Shown: piece by piece, positions 51,284 to 60,861 of the stretch | Layout of the letters: each line of letters starts with the position of its first letter | Numbering within the stretch: position 1 is the stretch's first letter | NCBI RefSeq assembly: GCF_001678665.1 | Contig: NZ_LZRP01000003.1 | Coordinates: 248,001-312,000, forward strand | Length of the DNA: 64,000 nt | Source of the DNA: Erythrobacter sp. QSSC1-22B | GTDB lineage: Bacteria; Pseudomonadota; Alphaproteobacteria; Sphingomonadales; Sphingomonadaceae | Reading direction: 5' to 3' | Notes under the pieces: generated by a model | Database searches by the model: none | What the model was told of the DNA's origin: nothing | The model's input: the letters and a program-made list of their open reading frames with translations, nothing else | Made by a program: the position numbers and the translations under genes

Positions 51284-52060
51284 TCAGTCGCCGCGCATGG
51301 CGCGATCGAGCACTTCGGTGGTGACCGGATAGCCGGCGTCACCCGGAATCCGCAGCACCGGCGCCGGGCCGCTGTCGTCGACCTGCGGGGTGATGATCCG
51401 CACCGGGGTTGCCTGGGCGTGCGCGCGGGCATCGGAAAAATCGTCGAACAGCGCCAGCCGTTCCAGATTGCGGCGGGTGGGAAAGATCAGTGCGATCTCC
51501 TCGCGCTCGGCCATCTCCAGCGCGCCTTTCGCGCTGACCCAGAACAGCTGGGTGTTCTCGGTGGCATCCACTTCGACATCGACGGCGCCGGTCCCCAGAT
51601 CGGCGAGGTAGAAGCGGGTGTCGAAGATGCGGCTGTGCGCCATTCCCAGCGGCAGCCAGCGCGCGAACGGAATGATGGCATCGCGATCGATCGTCCAGCC
51701 GAAGCGGTCGAGCACCGGGGCGAGTGCGCCTTGCTTGAGGAGGTCGGCGCGTGCCTCGCGGGCAAGCAGGCCATCGATCGCGCCCGAGAGCCCGACGGCC
51801 AGACCGGTCTCCTCCAGGGTCTCGCGGATCGCGGCGATGCGGTGTGCAAGTTCCTCGGGATCTTCGTCCCGCGCCAGCTGCTGCGCCAACATATAGTCAG
51901 CCGGATCGACGCGACCTCCGGGGAATACCGCCATCCCGCCAGCGAAAGACATTTTCCGCGACCGCACCACCATCAGCAATTCAGGTTCGGGGCGTTCACG
52001 CCCGCCGCGAAAGATCACCAGGGTGGCGGCGGGGATAGGCTGGTCGTCTGATGCACTCAT
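51284..52060 (-). CDS. Nudix hydrolase-family protein
   Basis: The protein has 258 residues. A Nudix fold covers about 10-215. The box is recognisable: FPGGRVDPAD, then an insertion, then RETLEETGLAVG with the metal-binding Glu residues. The longer form with a C-terminal extension resembles mitochondrial NUDT19-like and bacterial CoA/NDP-sugar-type members, so a nucleoside diphosphate-linked substrate is likely but not identified. The ATG at 52060 is used; the long upstream open frame lacks family character. Confidence 0.85.
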   Translation of the reverse strand: MSASDDQPIPAATLVIFRGGRERPEPELLMVVRSRKMSFAGGMAVFPGGRVDPADYMLAQQLARDEDPEELAHRIAAIRETLEETGLAVGLSGAIDGLLAREARADLLKQGALAPVLDRFGWTIDRDAIIPFARWLPLGMAHSRIFDTRFYLADLGTGAVDVEVDATENTQLFWVSAKGALEMAEREEIALIFPTRRNLERLALFDDFSDARAHAQATPVRIITPQVDDSGPAPVLRIPGDAGYPVTTEVLDRAMRGD

Positions 52061-52291
52061 GCGGGCCTTAGTGCATGGTAGGCGGGCGCTTGCCAAGCGC
52101 GCAAAACCCCGGCGCATGTCGGGATACTTTACACAAGCGAGGCCGGCGGGCGGAGTGTTAACCTTCGTAACGCGCCGGGAGCCGCGCCCGAGCGCTTTTG
52201 GCACGGGAGCTGCATACAGTAAGCATCCCTGATGGTCTTCGAACGGAGGCGGGGCCGCTCCTGGTTTGCGACCCCGCCTCATCGAAAAATC

Positions 52292-52331
52292 AAAAAGGCC
52301 CGCGTGACTTTGGTCGGTCACGCGGGCCTTT
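52292..52331 (-). terminator. Strong terminator downstream of grxD
   Basis: A perfect 12-bp stem (ggcccgcgtgac with gtcacgcgggcc) with an 8-base loop ends, on the minus strand, in five T. It lies about 40 bases after the grxD stop. A second GC-rich inverted repeat (gaggcgggg / ccccgcctc) follows. The rest of the gap to the Nudix gene holds nothing I recognise. Confidence 0.9.
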
Positions 52332-52367
52332 CCCGTTGTGGTTGCGCGCCGTTGCCAGCGCCGTACT

Positions 52368-52700
52368 TCAGCTCTCGGCCTTGGCGACCTGCTTTTCATC
52401 CATCAGCTGCTGCAATTCGCCGGCCTCGAACATCTCCATCATGATGTCGCTGCCGCCGACGAAATCGCCTTTGACGTAGAGCTGCGGAATGGTCGGCCAG
52501 TCCGAAAAGCCCTTGATGCCCTGGCGGATTTCCATGTCCTGCAGGACATCGACGCTTTCATAGGCGACGCCGCAGTGATCGAGGATGGCGATTGCGCGGC
52601 TCGAGAAGCCGCATTGCGGGAACAGCGGCGTGCCCTTCATGAAGAGAACGACGTCGGCCTCGCCGACGATGCCGGTGATCCGGGAGTTTACATCGGACAT
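52368..52700 (-). CDS. grxD: Monothiol glutaredoxin (Grx4 type)
   Basis: This 110-residue CGFS-type glutaredoxin (PQCGFSSRA, glutathione site WPTIPQLYVKGDFVGGSDI) binds a shared [2Fe-2S] cluster and trades it with BolA proteins. The bolA gene lies 40 bases upstream on the same strand, the usual partnership. The ATG at 52700 is used. A strong terminator follows. Confidence 0.95.
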   Translation of the reverse strand: MSDVNSRITGIVGEADVVLFMKGTPLFPQCGFSSRAIAILDHCGVAYESVDVLQDMEIRQGIKGFSDWPTIPQLYVKGDFVGGSDIMMEMFEAGELQQLMDEKQVAKAES

Positions 52701-52740
52701 TGGGGTGTCCTGCCTTCCATTACGAATTTGATCAGGTGAT

Positions 52741-52974
52741 TCAGGTGGGAACTTGCGTGGTGAGTTGCAAGGCGTGGAGCTCGCCGCCCATCCGGCCGCC
52801 CAGCGCCTCATAGACCAGCTTGTGCTGCTGGACGCGACTTTTGCCCGCGAACTCGGGCGCGACGACATGCGCGGCGAAATGGTCGTTGTCGCCCGCCAGA
52901 TCGCGGATTTCGACCTCGGCCTCGGGCAGTGCAGCCTTGATCAGGCGTTCGATTTCTTCGGCGGGCATCGGCAT
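52741..52974 (-). CDS. bolA: BolA family protein
   Basis: The protein has 77 residues with the BolA fold: IRDLAGDNDHFAAHVVAPEF, then the invariant His in VQQHKLVYEALGGRMGGELH. It partners the monothiol glutaredoxin encoded next in Fe-S cluster handling. The small size fits the IbaG/BolA2 group. It follows the zeta inhibitor gene by four bases. Confidence 0.92.
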   Translation of the reverse strand: MPMPAEEIERLIKAALPEAEVEIRDLAGDNDHFAAHVVAPEFAGKSRVQQHKLVYEALGGRMGGELHALQLTTQVPT

Positions 52975-52978
52975 GGGT

Positions 52979-53305
52979 TCAGCCCTGCTCGGTCATGAAC
53001 TGGCGGCGCGCCTCGATGGTGCATTCCTCCAGCTTGGTGCGGATATCGGCTTCGGTCACATCGCGCTCGGCAGCGGTCAGATCGCCCAGCACCTTGCGGA
53101 TCACATCCTCGTCGCCCGCTTCTTCGAAATCGGCCTGAACGACCGCTTTCTTGTAGGCGTCGGTTTCCTCGGGCGTCAGCTCCATCATGCCCGCCGCCCA
53201 TTCACCAAGCAAGCGGTTGCGCCGCGCCGCGAGTTTGAAGGCGGTTTCCTCGTCCATCGCGTATTTGGCTTCTTCGCCGCGCTGGCGATCCTTGAAATCG
53301 GTCAT
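52979..53305 (-). CDS. F1-ATPase inhibitor zeta subunit (DUF1476)
   Basis: This 108-residue helical protein starts FKDRQRGEEAKYAMDEETAF, the inhibitory N terminus of the alphaproteobacterial zeta subunit. The segment KLAARRNRLLGEWAAGMM and an acidic helical body follow. It blocks ATP hydrolysis by F1 under low energy. The family is characteristic of Alphaproteobacteria. It lies directly before bolA. Confidence 0.92.
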   Translation of the reverse strand: MTDFKDRQRGEEAKYAMDEETAFKLAARRNRLLGEWAAGMMELTPEETDAYKKAVVQADFEEAGDEDVIRKVLGDLTAAERDVTEADIRTKLEECTIEARRQFMTEQG

Positions 53306-53381
53306 GGTGATCCTCTGAGCAAATTCGGTTGCCGGGAGATAGGCCTCGCGACCAGCCCCGGCAACCGGATTGTCAACGGCC

Positions 53382-54383
53382 TCAGCCCGCCATCGTCACC
53401 ACCAGCTTGCCGATTGCGCCGCGGTTTTCCAGCTTGGCGATGGCTTCGTGGGCACGCTCGATAGGATAGGTTTCGCTCACCATCGGGCTGATCTTGCCCG
53501 CTTTCCACAGGTCGAACAGCTCGGCGATATTGGCCGCGTTCTTCTGCGGCTCGCGTGCGGTCCAGGCGCCCCAGAAAACGCCGCGGATATCGCAGCTCTT
53601 GAGCAGGGTGAGGTTGAGCGGCATCTTGGCGATCCCGGCGGGGAAGCCGATCACCAGAAAGCGTCCCTCCCAGGCAATCGCGCGCAGGGCCGGTTCGGAA
53701 TAGTCGCCGCCGACGATGTCGTAGACGATGTTCGCGCCATCCGGCCCGACCGCGGCCTTGAAATCGCTCGCGAGCTTCTTGGACTGGTCCTTGTCGAAGG
53801 GCGCGCGGGGATAGATCACCACCTCGTCGGCGCCCGCCTTGCGCGCAACCTCGCCCTTCTCCTCGGTCGAGACCGCGGCCACCACGCGGCAGCCATAGGC
53901 CTTGGCGAGTTCGACCGCAGACAGGCCAACGCCGCCGGCCGCGCCGAGGATCAGCACGGTCTCGCCGGCCTTGATGTCGCCGCGATCCTTGAGCCCGTGG
54001 ATGGTGGTGCCATAGGTCATCAGCAGGGCGCTGGACTGGACGAGATCGATGCCCTCGGGAACCTTGAACAGGCGCTGCGCGGCGACTGCGACCTTCTCCT
54101 GCAACCCGCCACTGCCGACCCCGCACATTACCCGCTCACCAACCGCAAAGCCTTCGACGCCTTCGCCCAGCGCCTCGACCGTGCCCGAGATCTCGCCACC
54201 CGGCGCGAAGGGGCGGGGCGGTTTGAACTGGTACAGGTCGCGGATGATCAGCGTGTCGGGGAAATTGATCGCGCAGGCGGCGACCTTGACCAGCACTTCG
54301 CCCGCGCCCGGCTTGGGCTCGGCGATTTCCTCGACCACCAGCGTTTCGGGTCCACCGACTTCTTTGGATAGTACGGCTTTCAC
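53382..54383 (-). CDS. NADPH:quinone oxidoreductase-type MDR enzyme
   Basis: This 333-residue zinc-free medium-chain reductase has the N-terminal catalytic fold ([20 protein letters not shown]) and the Rossmann block [20 protein letters not shown] at about 135-155. The GTG at 54383 is the better start: it overlaps the leuD stop (GTGA) and has a gggag element eight bases upstream. The longer reading starts 10 codons earlier. The coupling to leuD suggests joint expression; the electron acceptor is unknown. Confidence 0.88.
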   Translation of the reverse strand: MKAVLSKEVGGPETLVVEEIAEPKPGAGEVLVKVAACAINFPDTLIIRDLYQFKPPRPFAPGGEISGTVEALGEGVEGFAVGERVMCGVGSGGLQEKVAVAAQRLFKVPEGIDLVQSSALLMTYGTTIHGLKDRGDIKAGETVLILGAAGGVGLSAVELAKAYGCRVVAAVSTEEKGEVARKAGADEVVIYPRAPFDKDQSKKLASDFKAAVGPDGANIVYDIVGGDYSEPALRAIAWEGRFLVIGFPAGIAKMPLNLTLLKSCDIRGVFWGAWTAREPQKNAANIAELFDLWKAGKISPMVSETYPIERAHEAIAKLENRGAIGKLVVTMAG

Positions 54384-54982
54384 AATGAATTCTCCCTTGG
54401 ATTGTCGAGCCACGGCAACGAGGCTGCCCGGCTGCTTTCATATGTCGAAATGGCGGCATCGCGCGCCAGGGTCATCCCGATCTCGTCGATCCCTTCGAGC
54501 AGGCAATGCTTGCGGAACGGATCGATCGCGAAGGCGAAGCGATCCTGGAACGGGGTCGTCACCATCTGGCTTTCGAGATCGATCCCGATCGGGTGCTCGC
54601 GCGCAACCTCCATTAGCCGGTCGACCTGTTCCTGCGGCAGCTCGACCGCGAGGATGCCGTTCTTGAAGGCGTTGCTGGAAAAGATGTCTGAGAAGCTCGG
54701 GGCGATCACCGCGCGGATACCCATATCGAGCAGCGCCCAGGCGGCGTGCTCGCGGCTCGATCCGCAGCCGAAATTGTCGCCCGCGATCAGGATCGGCGCG
54801 CCGAGGTTCTCGGGCTGGTCGAAGACGTTGCTCGGCTCGGCGCGGACGCTTTCGAACGCGCCCTGCGCCAGACCCTCGCGGGTGATCGTCTTGAGCCAAT
54901 GCGCAGGGATGATGATGTCGGTGTCGACATTCTTCGCGCCGTAGGGGATCGCGCGGCCCTCGATCGTTGCGACGGCTTCCAT
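54380..54982 (-). CDS. leuD: 3-isopropylmalate dehydratase small subunit
   Basis: This 200-residue subunit, with LeuC, isomerises isopropylmalate in leucine synthesis. It shows [37 protein letters not shown] and [17 protein letters not shown]. The ATG at 54982 overlaps the stop of the upstream small membrane-protein gene (ATGA). The reductase gene overlaps downstream. Confidence 0.96.
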   Translation of the reverse strand: MEAVATIEGRAIPYGAKNVDTDIIIPAHWLKTITREGLAQGAFESVRAEPSNVFDQPENLGAPILIAGDNFGCGSSREHAAWALLDMGIRAVIAPSFSDIFSSNAFKNGILAVELPQEQVDRLMEVAREHPIGIDLESQMVTTPFQDRFAFAIDPFRKHCLLEGIDEIGMTLARDAAISTYESSRAASLPWLDNPRENSL

Positions 54983-55137
54983 CAATCGGTTTCGGGGCTC
55001 TCGCCCGAAGGGGGGATGGGACCGGGCTGCTGGGGACGGTTTTTCTTGCGATTGGATACATAGAGCATCGCCGCGGCGATGGCGGCGGAACCGATGGCGC
55101 CGGCGAGGGCGGCCTTGCCTGTTTGCTTGCGTGTCAT
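54982..55137 (-). CDS. Small single-span membrane protein between leuC and leuD
   Basis: The protein has 51 residues: a basic N terminus ([13 protein letters not shown]), one hydrophobic helix ([14 protein letters not shown]), then a Lys/Pro-rich tail ending in ESPETD. Its start lies seven bases after the leuC stop and its stop overlaps the leuD start by four bases, so it is embedded in a translationally coupled operon. It is short but its frame is fixed by these joins. Function unknown. Confidence 0.7.
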   Translation of the reverse strand: MTRKQTGKAALAGAIGSAAIAAAMLYVSNRKKNRPQQPGPIPPSGESPETD

Positions 55138-55144
55138 GCGTGCC

Positions 55145-56614
55145 TCATGGGGCAGCGGGGCCGGGGCTGGCAAGGGTGGATTCGACCAGCAGTTCGCGAA
55201 CATCTGTCAGCCGGCCGGTAACCGCCGCGGCGGCCGCCATGGCAGGGCTGACAAGGTGGGTGCGTGCGCCGGGGCCCTGGCGACCCACGAAATTGCGGTT
55301 GCTGGTCGAGGCGCAGCGTTCGCCCGGTGGGACCTTGTCGGGGTTCATAGCGAGACAGGCCGAACAGCCCGGCTCGCGCCATTCGAACCCCGCTGCGGTG
55401 AAGATCCGGTCGAGCCCCTCGGCCTCGGCCTGGCGCTTGACCAGCCCGGAGCCGGGGACGACGATCGCCCAGCGCACGCCATCGGCCTTGCGGCGCCCTT
55501 CGAGCACCGCCGCCGCGGCGCGCAAATCCTCGATCCGGCTGTTGGTGCAGCTGCCGATGAAGACGTTCTCGATGGCGATGTCGGAGATGGGCGTGCCGGG
55601 GTCGAGCCCCATATAGGCGAGGCTCTTGCGCGCAGCTTCCTGCTTGGCCGGATCGGCGAAGCTTTCGGGCGCGGGCACATTGCCACCGACCGCCACGACA
55701 TCTTCGGGACTGGTGCCCCAGCTCACCGTGGGTTCGATCGCGTCCGAATCGATCACCACACTGCGGTCGAAGCGTGCGCCTTCGTCGGTGCGCAGCGAGC
55801 GCCACCAGGCCAGCGCACGGTCCCAGTCCTCGCCCTTTGGCGCATAGGGCCGCCCCTCGAGATAGGCGAAGACCGTCTCGTCGGGGGCGATCAACCCGGC
55901 GCGCGCGCCGCCCTCGATGCTCATGTTGCACACCGTCAGCCGACCCTCGACGCTCATGGTCTCGAACACCGCGCCGCGATACTCGATGACATGGCCGGTC
56001 CCGCCGGCAGTGCCGATGCGGCCGATGATGTGGAGGATCAGATCCTTGGGGGTGACCCCGTGACCCAGCGTGCCCTCGACCCGGACCTCCATAGTCTTGG
56101 AAGGCGCCAGCAGCAGCGTCTGCGTCGCCAGCACATGCTCGACCTCGCTGGTGCCGATGCCGAAGGCCAGCGCGCCGATCCCGCCATGCGCGGCGGTGTG
56201 GCTGTCGCCGCAGACGATGGTGGCGCCGGGCAGCGAAAAGCCCTGCTCTGGCCCGACGACATGGACGATGCCCTGCTCGGCGGCGCTCGCATCGATGTAG
56301 CGCACGCCGAACTCGGGCGCGTTGCGTTCGAGCGCGGCGAGCTGCGCGGCGCTTTGTGGATCGGCGATCGGCAGACGCGTTCCATCAGCCGCAAGCCGCG
56401 GCGTGGTCGGGAGATTGTGGTCGGGTACCGCCAGGGTGAGGTCGGGGCGGCGGACCTTGCGACCCGCCAGCCGAAGCGCCTCGAAAGCCTGCGGGCTGGT
56501 CACCTCGTGGACCAGGTGTCGGTCGATATAGATCAGGCAGGTGCCGTCGTCGCGCCGTTCGACGACATGAGCGTCCCAGATCTTTTCGTAGAGTGTTCGC
56601 GGTTTGCTCGCCAT
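55145..56614 (-). CDS. leuC: 3-isopropylmalate dehydratase large subunit
   Basis: This 489-residue aconitase-family subunit carries the [4Fe-4S] cluster. Ligand cysteines are in [16 protein letters not shown] and [12 protein letters not shown]. Other blocks are [10 protein letters not shown] at the N terminus and [20 protein letters not shown]. The ATG at 56614 gives the family start ([13 protein letters not shown]). It heads the leuC-small ORF-leuD-reductase run. Confidence 0.96.
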   Translation of the reverse strand: MASKPRTLYEKIWDAHVVERRDDGTCLIYIDRHLVHEVTSPQAFEALRLAGRKVRRPDLTLAVPDHNLPTTPRLAADGTRLPIADPQSAAQLAALERNAPEFGVRYIDASAAEQGIVHVVGPEQGFSLPGATIVCGDSHTAAHGGIGALAFGIGTSEVEHVLATQTLLLAPSKTMEVRVEGTLGHGVTPKDLILHIIGRIGTAGGTGHVIEYRGAVFETMSVEGRLTVCNMSIEGGARAGLIAPDETVFAYLEGRPYAPKGEDWDRALAWWRSLRTDEGARFDRSVVIDSDAIEPTVSWGTSPEDVVAVGGNVPAPESFADPAKQEAARKSLAYMGLDPGTPISDIAIENVFIGSCTNSRIEDLRAAAAVLEGRRKADGVRWAIVVPGSGLVKRQAEAEGLDRIFTAAGFEWREPGCSACLAMNPDKVPPGERCASTSNRNFVGRQGPGARTHLVSPAMAAAAAVTGRLTDVRELLVESTLASPGPAAP

Positions 56615-56716
56615 GGCGGCGATATTTGCGGCAAGCGGGCAACAGGCGCAATCTTTCCCGGCCAAAGCAATAGCCGGGTCATGGAAATGTAAGGTATCAA
56701 CCCCTAACTGACAGTC

Positions 56717-57127
56717 ATGTCAGCAAAGCCTTTCGCCTTTCCGATTACCGTCGTTCCCGAAGACATCGACTTCATGGGTCATGTCAACAACGCCCGCTAT
56801 CTGGGCTGGGTCCAGGATGCGGTGCTCGCCCATTGGCAGAAACTCGCGCCCGCCGACGAGGTGGCGAGCAAGGCCTGGGTCGCGCTCAAGCATGAGATCA
56901 CCTACCGCAAGCCCGCCTTTCTCGAGGACGATGTGATCGCGCAGACCGTGCTCGAAAGCTTCAAGGGGGCGCGCGCCTTCTACTCCACGGTTATCCGCCG
57001 CGGCGAGGAAGTGCTCGCCGAAGTGCAGTCGGCCTGGTGCTGCATCCATGTCGACACGCACCGTCCCGCGCGGATCGACGATGGTATGCGGAGCATCTTC
57101 TTCCCCACCGAGGAACCGGCGGCTTGA
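56717..57127 (+). CDS. 4-hydroxybenzoyl-CoA thioesterase-family (hotdog) protein
   Basis: This 136-residue hotdog-fold acyl-CoA thioesterase of the YbgC/4HBT type has the catalytic-type Asp in [20 protein letters not shown] and the central strand [20 protein letters not shown]. It is divergent from leuC and 45 bases before crtW. The acyl substrate is unknown. Confidence 0.88.
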   Translation: MSAKPFAFPITVVPEDIDFMGHVNNARYLGWVQDAVLAHWQKLAPADEVASKAWVALKHEITYRKPAFLEDDVIAQTVLESFKGARAFYSTVIRRGEEVLAEVQSAWCCIHVDTHRPARIDDGMRSIFFPTEEPAA

Positions 57128-57172
57128 GCGCCGCTCTTCCGGTCCGGCGCCCGGGCTGGTAGACGCAAAGCG

Positions 57173-57952
57173 ATGTCCGCCCAGCCCGCCACCCCTCCGA
57201 TACGCCGCCGCCGCGCGACGCAGGCCGCGATCGGCCTTGCGCTCGCCGCGGCGATCTTCGCGAGCTGGCTCTCGCTGCATCTCTACGCCATGTTCGGTTT
57301 CGCGCTGACCTGGAGCAGCCTGCCGCTCGCACTGGCAATGGCGGCGCTGCAATGCTGGCTCTCGGTCGGGCTGTTCATCGTCAGTCATGATGCGATGCAC
57401 GGCTCGCTGGTTCCCGGCGGCGGGCGTCTCAACGGCGCGGTCGGCGCAGTTCTGCTGTTCCTCTACGCGGGCTTCGGCTGGAAACGGATGCGTGACGCGC
57501 ATTTCGCCCATCACAAGGCCCCCGGCTCGCCGCGCGACCCCGATTTCGACGCCGCCAACCCGACCCGCTTCTGGCGCTGGTACGCCACTTTTCTGAGGCG
57601 CTATTTCGGCTGGGGTTCGATCCTGTTCGTCTCCTTCGTGGTCACGCTCTACTGGCTGGTGCTGGCTGTGCCGGTCGAAAAGATCGTCCTGCTCTACGGG
57701 CTCCCGGCGATCGCTTCCTCGCTGCAATTGTTCTATTTCGGCACCTTCCGCCCGCACCGCCACGGCCGGGCGGGTTTCGCCGACCGCCACAACGCGCGCA
57801 GCGAACGCTTCGGGACGCTGGCCTCGCTCGCATCCTGTTTCCATTTCGGCTATCACCACGAACACCACCGGGCGCCCGATGTGCCGTGGTGGGGGCTGCC
57901 CGGGCAGCGCCAGCCGCAGCCCGAAACCCGCAACCGCAACCGGAGCGAATGA
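57173..57952 (+). CDS. crtW: Beta-carotene ketolase CrtW
   Basis: This 259-residue membrane di-iron oxygenase shows the carotenoid-ketolase histidine boxes: HDAMHGSL, HFAHHKAPGSPRDPDF and FHFGYHHEHHRAP. Four or so hydrophobic segments surround them (about 18-40, 48-70, 140-165, 175-195). It introduces 4-keto groups into beta-ionone rings. crtZ follows after seven bases, so keto- and hydroxy-carotenoids such as astaxanthin could be made if beta-carotene is supplied from genes elsewhere. Confidence 0.88.
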   Translation: MSAQPATPPIRRRRATQAAIGLALAAAIFASWLSLHLYAMFGFALTWSSLPLALAMAALQCWLSVGLFIVSHDAMHGSLVPGGGRLNGAVGAVLLFLYAGFGWKRMRDAHFAHHKAPGSPRDPDFDAANPTRFWRWYATFLRRYFGWGSILFVSFVVTLYWLVLAVPVEKIVLLYGLPAIASSLQLFYFGTFRPHRHGRAGFADRHNARSERFGTLASLASCFHFGYHHEHHRAPDVPWWGLPGQRQPQPETRNRNRSE

Positions 57953-57959
57953 GACCAGC

Positions 57960-58460
57960 ATGACCGTCCCCGCCATCATTCTGACCGTCGTGCTGGCGGT
58001 GCTGGGCATGGAAGCCTTTGCCTGGTGGGCGCACAAATACATCATGCACGGCTGGGGCTGGGGCTGGCACCGCGACCACCACGAACCGCACGACAATGTG
58101 TTTGAAAAGAACGATCTCTACGCGGTTACCTTCGGCACCATCGTCTTCTTCCTGTTCCTGATCGGCTATCTCTATTCCGAAGCCCTGTGGTGGGCGGCGC
58201 TGGGGATCACGCTCTATGGGCTGATCTACACCGTGATCCACGACGGGCTGGTGCATCAGCGCTACTTCCGCTGGGTGCCCAAGCGCGGCTACGCCAAGCG
58301 GCTGGTGCAGGCGCACAAGCTCCACCACGCGACCGTTGGCAAGGAGGGCGGGGTGAGCTTCGGCTTCGTCTTCGCCGCCGATCCCGCCCAGCTCAAGGCC
58401 GAGCTCAAACGCCAGCGCGAGGCCGGCATCGCCTTGGTCCGCGACAGCGCGGGGGCCTGA
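57960..58460 (+). CDS. crtZ: Beta-carotene 3-hydroxylase CrtZ
   Basis: This 166-residue membrane di-iron hydroxylase has four histidine motifs: HKYIMHG, HRDHHEPH, HDGLVHQRY and HKLHHATVG. It adds 3-hydroxyl groups to beta-ionone rings. The length is normal. It is cotranscribed with crtW seven bases upstream. Confidence 0.93.
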   Translation: MTVPAIILTVVLAVLGMEAFAWWAHKYIMHGWGWGWHRDHHEPHDNVFEKNDLYAVTFGTIVFFLFLIGYLYSEALWWAALGITLYGLIYTVIHDGLVHQRYFRWVPKRGYAKRLVQAHKLHHATVGKEGGVSFGFVFAADPAQLKAELKRQREAGIALVRDSAGA

Positions 58461-58987
58461 GCCAGAGCGTTCGGCCGGCGTTCGGCTGGGCGAGGGCCAG
58501 CTTGGCATAGTCCCCGTGTAGGAAAGCGACCAGTTTCGGCGAAAACCGGGATCGGCCCGGGCAAGCCTTCACCTGCTGCCGCCGCAAGGCCCGGCCGCCT
58601 GAGACCGGGCGGGCGCAATGGCGGTGCGGTCCAGAGCCACGCCGTGTGGAGTATGAAGATCCGCTTCTGGGTGGGGAGCGGAACTAAGCAAACTCACATG
58701 CGGAACCCGAAACCTTCCGGAGCGGCAGCCTTGCTGAAAGATCGGCAAGAAGCGCAACGCGTCTGGCGACGCACCCGAGCGGCGCTTCCGCCCATGCCAC
58801 CATCCCACTGAGACAATGAAGATCGGCAAGCTGCATCCGACCCGAAGTGGGACGGGGGCGTGGTCATGGCCATAGCCGCTTCGCACAATCGTCGGGTGCG
58901 CGTATGGCTGGCGTTTCGCGTCGAAACCGGCGCATTCAAGCTGGCTCATCGCAGTCGATACCGCGGCGGCCACAAGGAGCGTATCCG
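58461..58987. other. 527-base intergenic region, no gene recognised
   Basis: Several GC-rich frames are open on the minus strand but none shows a domain, a Shine-Dalgarno or normal composition. Parts (about 58620-58800) contain short self-complementary segments. I could not fit them to RNase P, SRP, tmRNA or 6S signatures. Two GGAAC words (about 58680-58705) lack the CGTT partner at the right spacing. Confidence 0.4.
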
Positions 58988-59749
58988 ATGCAGGACTGGT
59001 CAAGGACGCTCGTTTCCGAAGCGCTGCTGATCGCGCGCGAGATCGCCGGGTCCCCGGCGATGCGCCGGGTTGCCCTTGTGCTGCTGCCCTATATCGGGGT
59101 GCTCGTCGGGCTCGACGTCGCGGGGCATTACGGCTCGCTGACCGATGCGGAGCTGCCGGCCCAGTTCCAGATTTCGCAGGATCACAGTCTCGGCGAATAC
59201 CTCGAATACGCCTTTACCGGGACTATCGCGGTATTGCTGCTGGTCCTGTGGCGGCGGACAGCGGCCAAGGCCTATCTCGCCAATGCGCTGCTGTTCGCCT
59301 GGCTGACCGCGGACAATGCGTTCGAGTTTCACGAGGGCTTCGGCCACAGCTTCGCCTCGGTGCTGACGACGCCGGCGGACTGGCCCCTGCGCGCCAACGA
59401 CATCGGCGAGGCCATGCTGTTCGGCTTTGTCGGTCTGCTGTGGGCGGCGGGGCTGGGGAGCAGCCTGCACGCGGCGCGGCTGCGTCCGGTGATCCACGCC
59501 TTGATCCTCGCCGGGTGCGTGGTCGGCGCGGCCTTCTTCGGGGTGGTGGTCGACATGGACGTGGTCTGGGGGGCGCACTCAGAGCCGATGCTTGAACTGC
59601 TGACCTGGCTCGAGGACGGGGGCGAATTCGCGATGATCTGCCTCGCGTTCTTCCTCACGGTGGGGATTTTCGACAGCGAGAAACGCCACTGGCCCGAGGA
59701 GGTCGGCAAGGAGGCGCGCAAGGGGGCGGATAGGAGGGCGGCACCCTAG
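58988..59749 (+). CDS. Polytopic membrane protein of unknown function
   Basis: The protein has 253 residues with about six hydrophobic segments (near 27-47, 75-95, 100-120, 140-165, 170-195 and 212-232) and conserved-looking acidic/His residues between them (FEFHEGFGHSF, then DMDVVWGAH). The tail is basic. The ATG at 58988 has aaggag about eight bases upstream. It follows crtZ after a long gap. I recognise no family. Confidence 0.7.
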   Translation: MQDWSRTLVSEALLIAREIAGSPAMRRVALVLLPYIGVLVGLDVAGHYGSLTDAELPAQFQISQDHSLGEYLEYAFTGTIAVLLLVLWRRTAAKAYLANALLFAWLTADNAFEFHEGFGHSFASVLTTPADWPLRANDIGEAMLFGFVGLLWAAGLGSSLHAARLRPVIHALILAGCVVGAAFFGVVVDMDVVWGAHSEPMLELLTWLEDGGEFAMICLAFFLTVGIFDSEKRHWPEEVGKEARKGADRRAAP

Positions 59750-59944
59750 AACGATGCCGCTCACATCCGACCCTCCGTTCACAGACACGCAGGACGGGAG
59801 TTGCCATCCCGATGTGACTCTGTCACCTCTGAGGTGGTCGCGGCATCGCCTCTGTCAGCACATGTTAACGCTGCGGCTCTAGAGATTGCATTGCGGGGCA
59901 GGGACTTGCCTTGCGCTTCAACGGGTTGATGGGAGAAACCGGCG

Positions 59945-60841
59945 ATGTGGAAATTTGGCTTCGGCGCCTGGCTGGCGATGCTGCTGGTGATCCAGCCCGC
60001 GGTGGCCACCGCGCAGCCGGTCGAGAACCAGGCTCTCGAGCTCCAGTATCTCGAGCAGCGGCTCGCTGCGACCGCGCGGGAAAACCCGGGTGAGTACGGC
60101 ATCGCCGCGCTCGATCTGACAACCGGGCTGGTGGTCGGGGTCAATGCCGACAGGGCTTTTCCGATGGCCAGCACGATGAAGATCGCGGTCGCGGCGGCCT
60201 ATCTCGCCGAGGTCGATGCCGGACGCCGCTCGCTCGACGATACGATCGGCGGCGCCAGCGCGCATTATCTCATGGACCGCATGATGGTTCGCAGCGACAA
60301 CCGCGCGACGGACGAACTGATCGCCACGCTCGGCGGACCCAGGGCGATCGATCGCTGGCTGCGCGGCCATGGACTCACCGGGATCCGCGTCGACCGCAAC
60401 ATCGCCGATCTGCTCGCGGCGCGCCGCGACCTTTGGGATGTGCGCGATTCCAGCACCCCGCTCGCCATGCTCGAGCTGCTCCGGCTGGTCGATGGCAACC
60501 TCGCGCTGAGCGCGCAGAGCCGCGCCACCCTGATCGACATGATGCGCCGTTGCGCGACGGGCTCGAACCGGATCCGCGGAATGATGCCCTATGGCGCGGT
60601 GGTCGAGAACAAGACCGGCACGCTCAACAGCTACACCACCGATGTCGGCTTCCTGACCCTGCCCGATGGCCGCCGTCTCGCGGTCGCGTTCTTCGCCCGC
60701 GGCGGCGAGAACCGCCCGGCGGTGATCGCCACCGCCGCGCGCGCGATCTACGACGGCTTCAGACCGCAACTGGCAGCTGCTACCCCCGCCCCCGGGACAG
60801 TCCAGGGTGACGGACGCGTGCTGCTGAGCGCCGAGTACTGA
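59945..60841 (+). CDS. Class A beta-lactamase-like exported serine hydrolase lacking Glu166
   Basis: The protein has 298 residues. A signal peptide (LAMLLVIQPAVATA) is followed by the penicillin-binding fold. The Ser-x-x-Lys is in MASTMKIAVA, the SDN loop in RSDNRATDEL and the KTG triad in VENKTGTLNS. In the omega loop, where class A enzymes have ExxLN, this one reads DRNIADLLAA, with no Glu166 or Asn170. It may therefore acylate without efficient hydrolysis, acting as a binding protein or D,D-peptidase-like enzyme rather than a resistance enzyme. This is inference from the alignment by eye. Confidence 0.8.
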   Translation: MWKFGFGAWLAMLLVIQPAVATAQPVENQALELQYLEQRLAATARENPGEYGIAALDLTTGLVVGVNADRAFPMASTMKIAVAAAYLAEVDAGRRSLDDTIGGASAHYLMDRMMVRSDNRATDELIATLGGPRAIDRWLRGHGLTGIRVDRNIADLLAARRDLWDVRDSSTPLAMLELLRLVDGNLALSAQSRATLIDMMRRCATGSNRIRGMMPYGAVVENKTGTLNSYTTDVGFLTLPDGRRLAVAFFARGGENRPAVIATAARAIYDGFRPQLAAATPAPGTVQGDGRVLLSAEY

Positions 60842-60861
60842 GCAGCCGCCGGAGGTTGCGA

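Noticed and set aside
58680..58705. EcfG promoter in the gap behind crtZ
   Set aside because: GGAAC words occur but the bases at the -10 spacing (CGGA) do not match CGTT.
58620..58800. 6S, SRP, RNase P or tmRNA gene
   Set aside because: Conserved cores such as the SRP GGAAGGAAGCAGCC-type loop or the RNase P 5' GAGGAAAGTCC-type segment are not present; pairing found by eye was weak.
59945..60841. Ordinary class A beta-lactamase resistance gene
   Set aside because: The omega-loop Glu166 and Asn170 are absent, so the resistance label is not supported.
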